Assembly: GCA_900550365.1 (NCBI GenBank)
Contig: URRR01000015.1
Coordinates: forward strand, 1-53,092
Direction of reading: 5' to 3'
From: an uncultured Prevotella sp.
GTDB lineage: Bacteria > Bacteroidota > Bacteroidia > Bacteroidales > Bacteroidaceae
Length of the DNA stretch: 53,092 bases
Within the stretch, counting starts at the first letter, position 1; the number at the start of each line of letters is the position of its first letter. Below the pieces are notes generated by a model that was given only the letters and a program-made list of their open reading frames with translations, was not told the DNA's origin and did no database searches. Shown here piece by piece: positions 52,991 through 53,092 of this stretch. The translations under genes and the position numbers were made by a program.

Positions 52991-53092
52991 GTCAATTGTC
53001 TTTTCCTAAAATATGTTGACAGATTTTGTTTAAATAAACTACATCAGTTTACACATTCATTTTATCCGTACTGGAAGTGTTGACACGTCCGT

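Overview
The window reads as a chromosomal segment from a Bacteroidetes/Bacteroidales bacterium, most likely a Prevotella-like genus. The reasons are Bacteroidetes-type promoters (TTTG, about 19 bases, then TAnnTTTG) in front of many genes, TonB-dependent receptors, a minimal TatA/TatC pair without TatB, a stand-alone GltD-like protein, a class II ribonucleotide reductase, and abundant short intergenic repeats. That genus is my inference; no marker gene settles it. Window base 1 appears to sit at the 5' end of a 16S rRNA gene that runs off the left edge on the minus strand.

Layout. 1-913: rRNA leader and promoter, then a long gene-free stretch. 914-6650: a secreted alpha/beta hydrolase, a GltD-like flavoprotein, a WcaJ-type sugar-phosphate transferase and a GH28 polygalacturonase. 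6986-10969: an outer-membrane beta-barrel receptor and a TPR/membrane regulator. 11247-19630 (minus strand): an unusual redox cluster containing a DUF362 protein, a TonB receptor, TatA, TatC, a membrane polyferredoxin with an internal twin-arginine signal, a Tat-lipoprotein aldo/keto reductase with two Fe-S clusters, a DUF1893 protein and an ECF-type S component. 19801-27318 (minus): a broken DUF362 remnant, a methyltransferase overlapping a truncated sigma factor, an ABC ATPase, an S41 protease, a DUF3316 protein and topoisomerase IV subunit A. 27755-36076: two MATE exporters around a FabK-like flavoprotein, a cytidylate-kinase-like protein, a phosphoesterase, RfbB, a small unknown protein and PurT. 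36136-40744: a membrane glycosyltransferase-like protein and an FdtA / acyltransferase-like / FdtB set for a dTDP-3-amino-3,6-dideoxyhexose. 40848-43577: a lutABC-type lactate oxidation operon. 44201-52877: GlyRS, an FKBP lipoprotein, a probable structured ncRNA, tRNA-Leu, NrdJ, FolB, an N-acetylmuramoyl-L-alanine amidase and an MlaD/MCE protein.

The most interesting part is the Tat-linked redox cluster. The Tat translocase genes lie directly upstream of the two genes here that carry twin-arginine signals, suggesting a dedicated system that places folded Fe-S proteins on the outer face of the inner membrane. Its substrate is unknown. A TonB receptor and an S component in the same cluster hint at uptake of a small molecule that the periplasmic reductase may act on or use as a cofactor.

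The window is also rich in repeats. AAAAG-N5-6-CTTTT palindromes occur at eight intergenic loci. Three low-complexity families and a GC-rich palindromic element decorate gene junctions, and in several places they supply start codons, stop codons or terminal residues of the neighbouring proteins.
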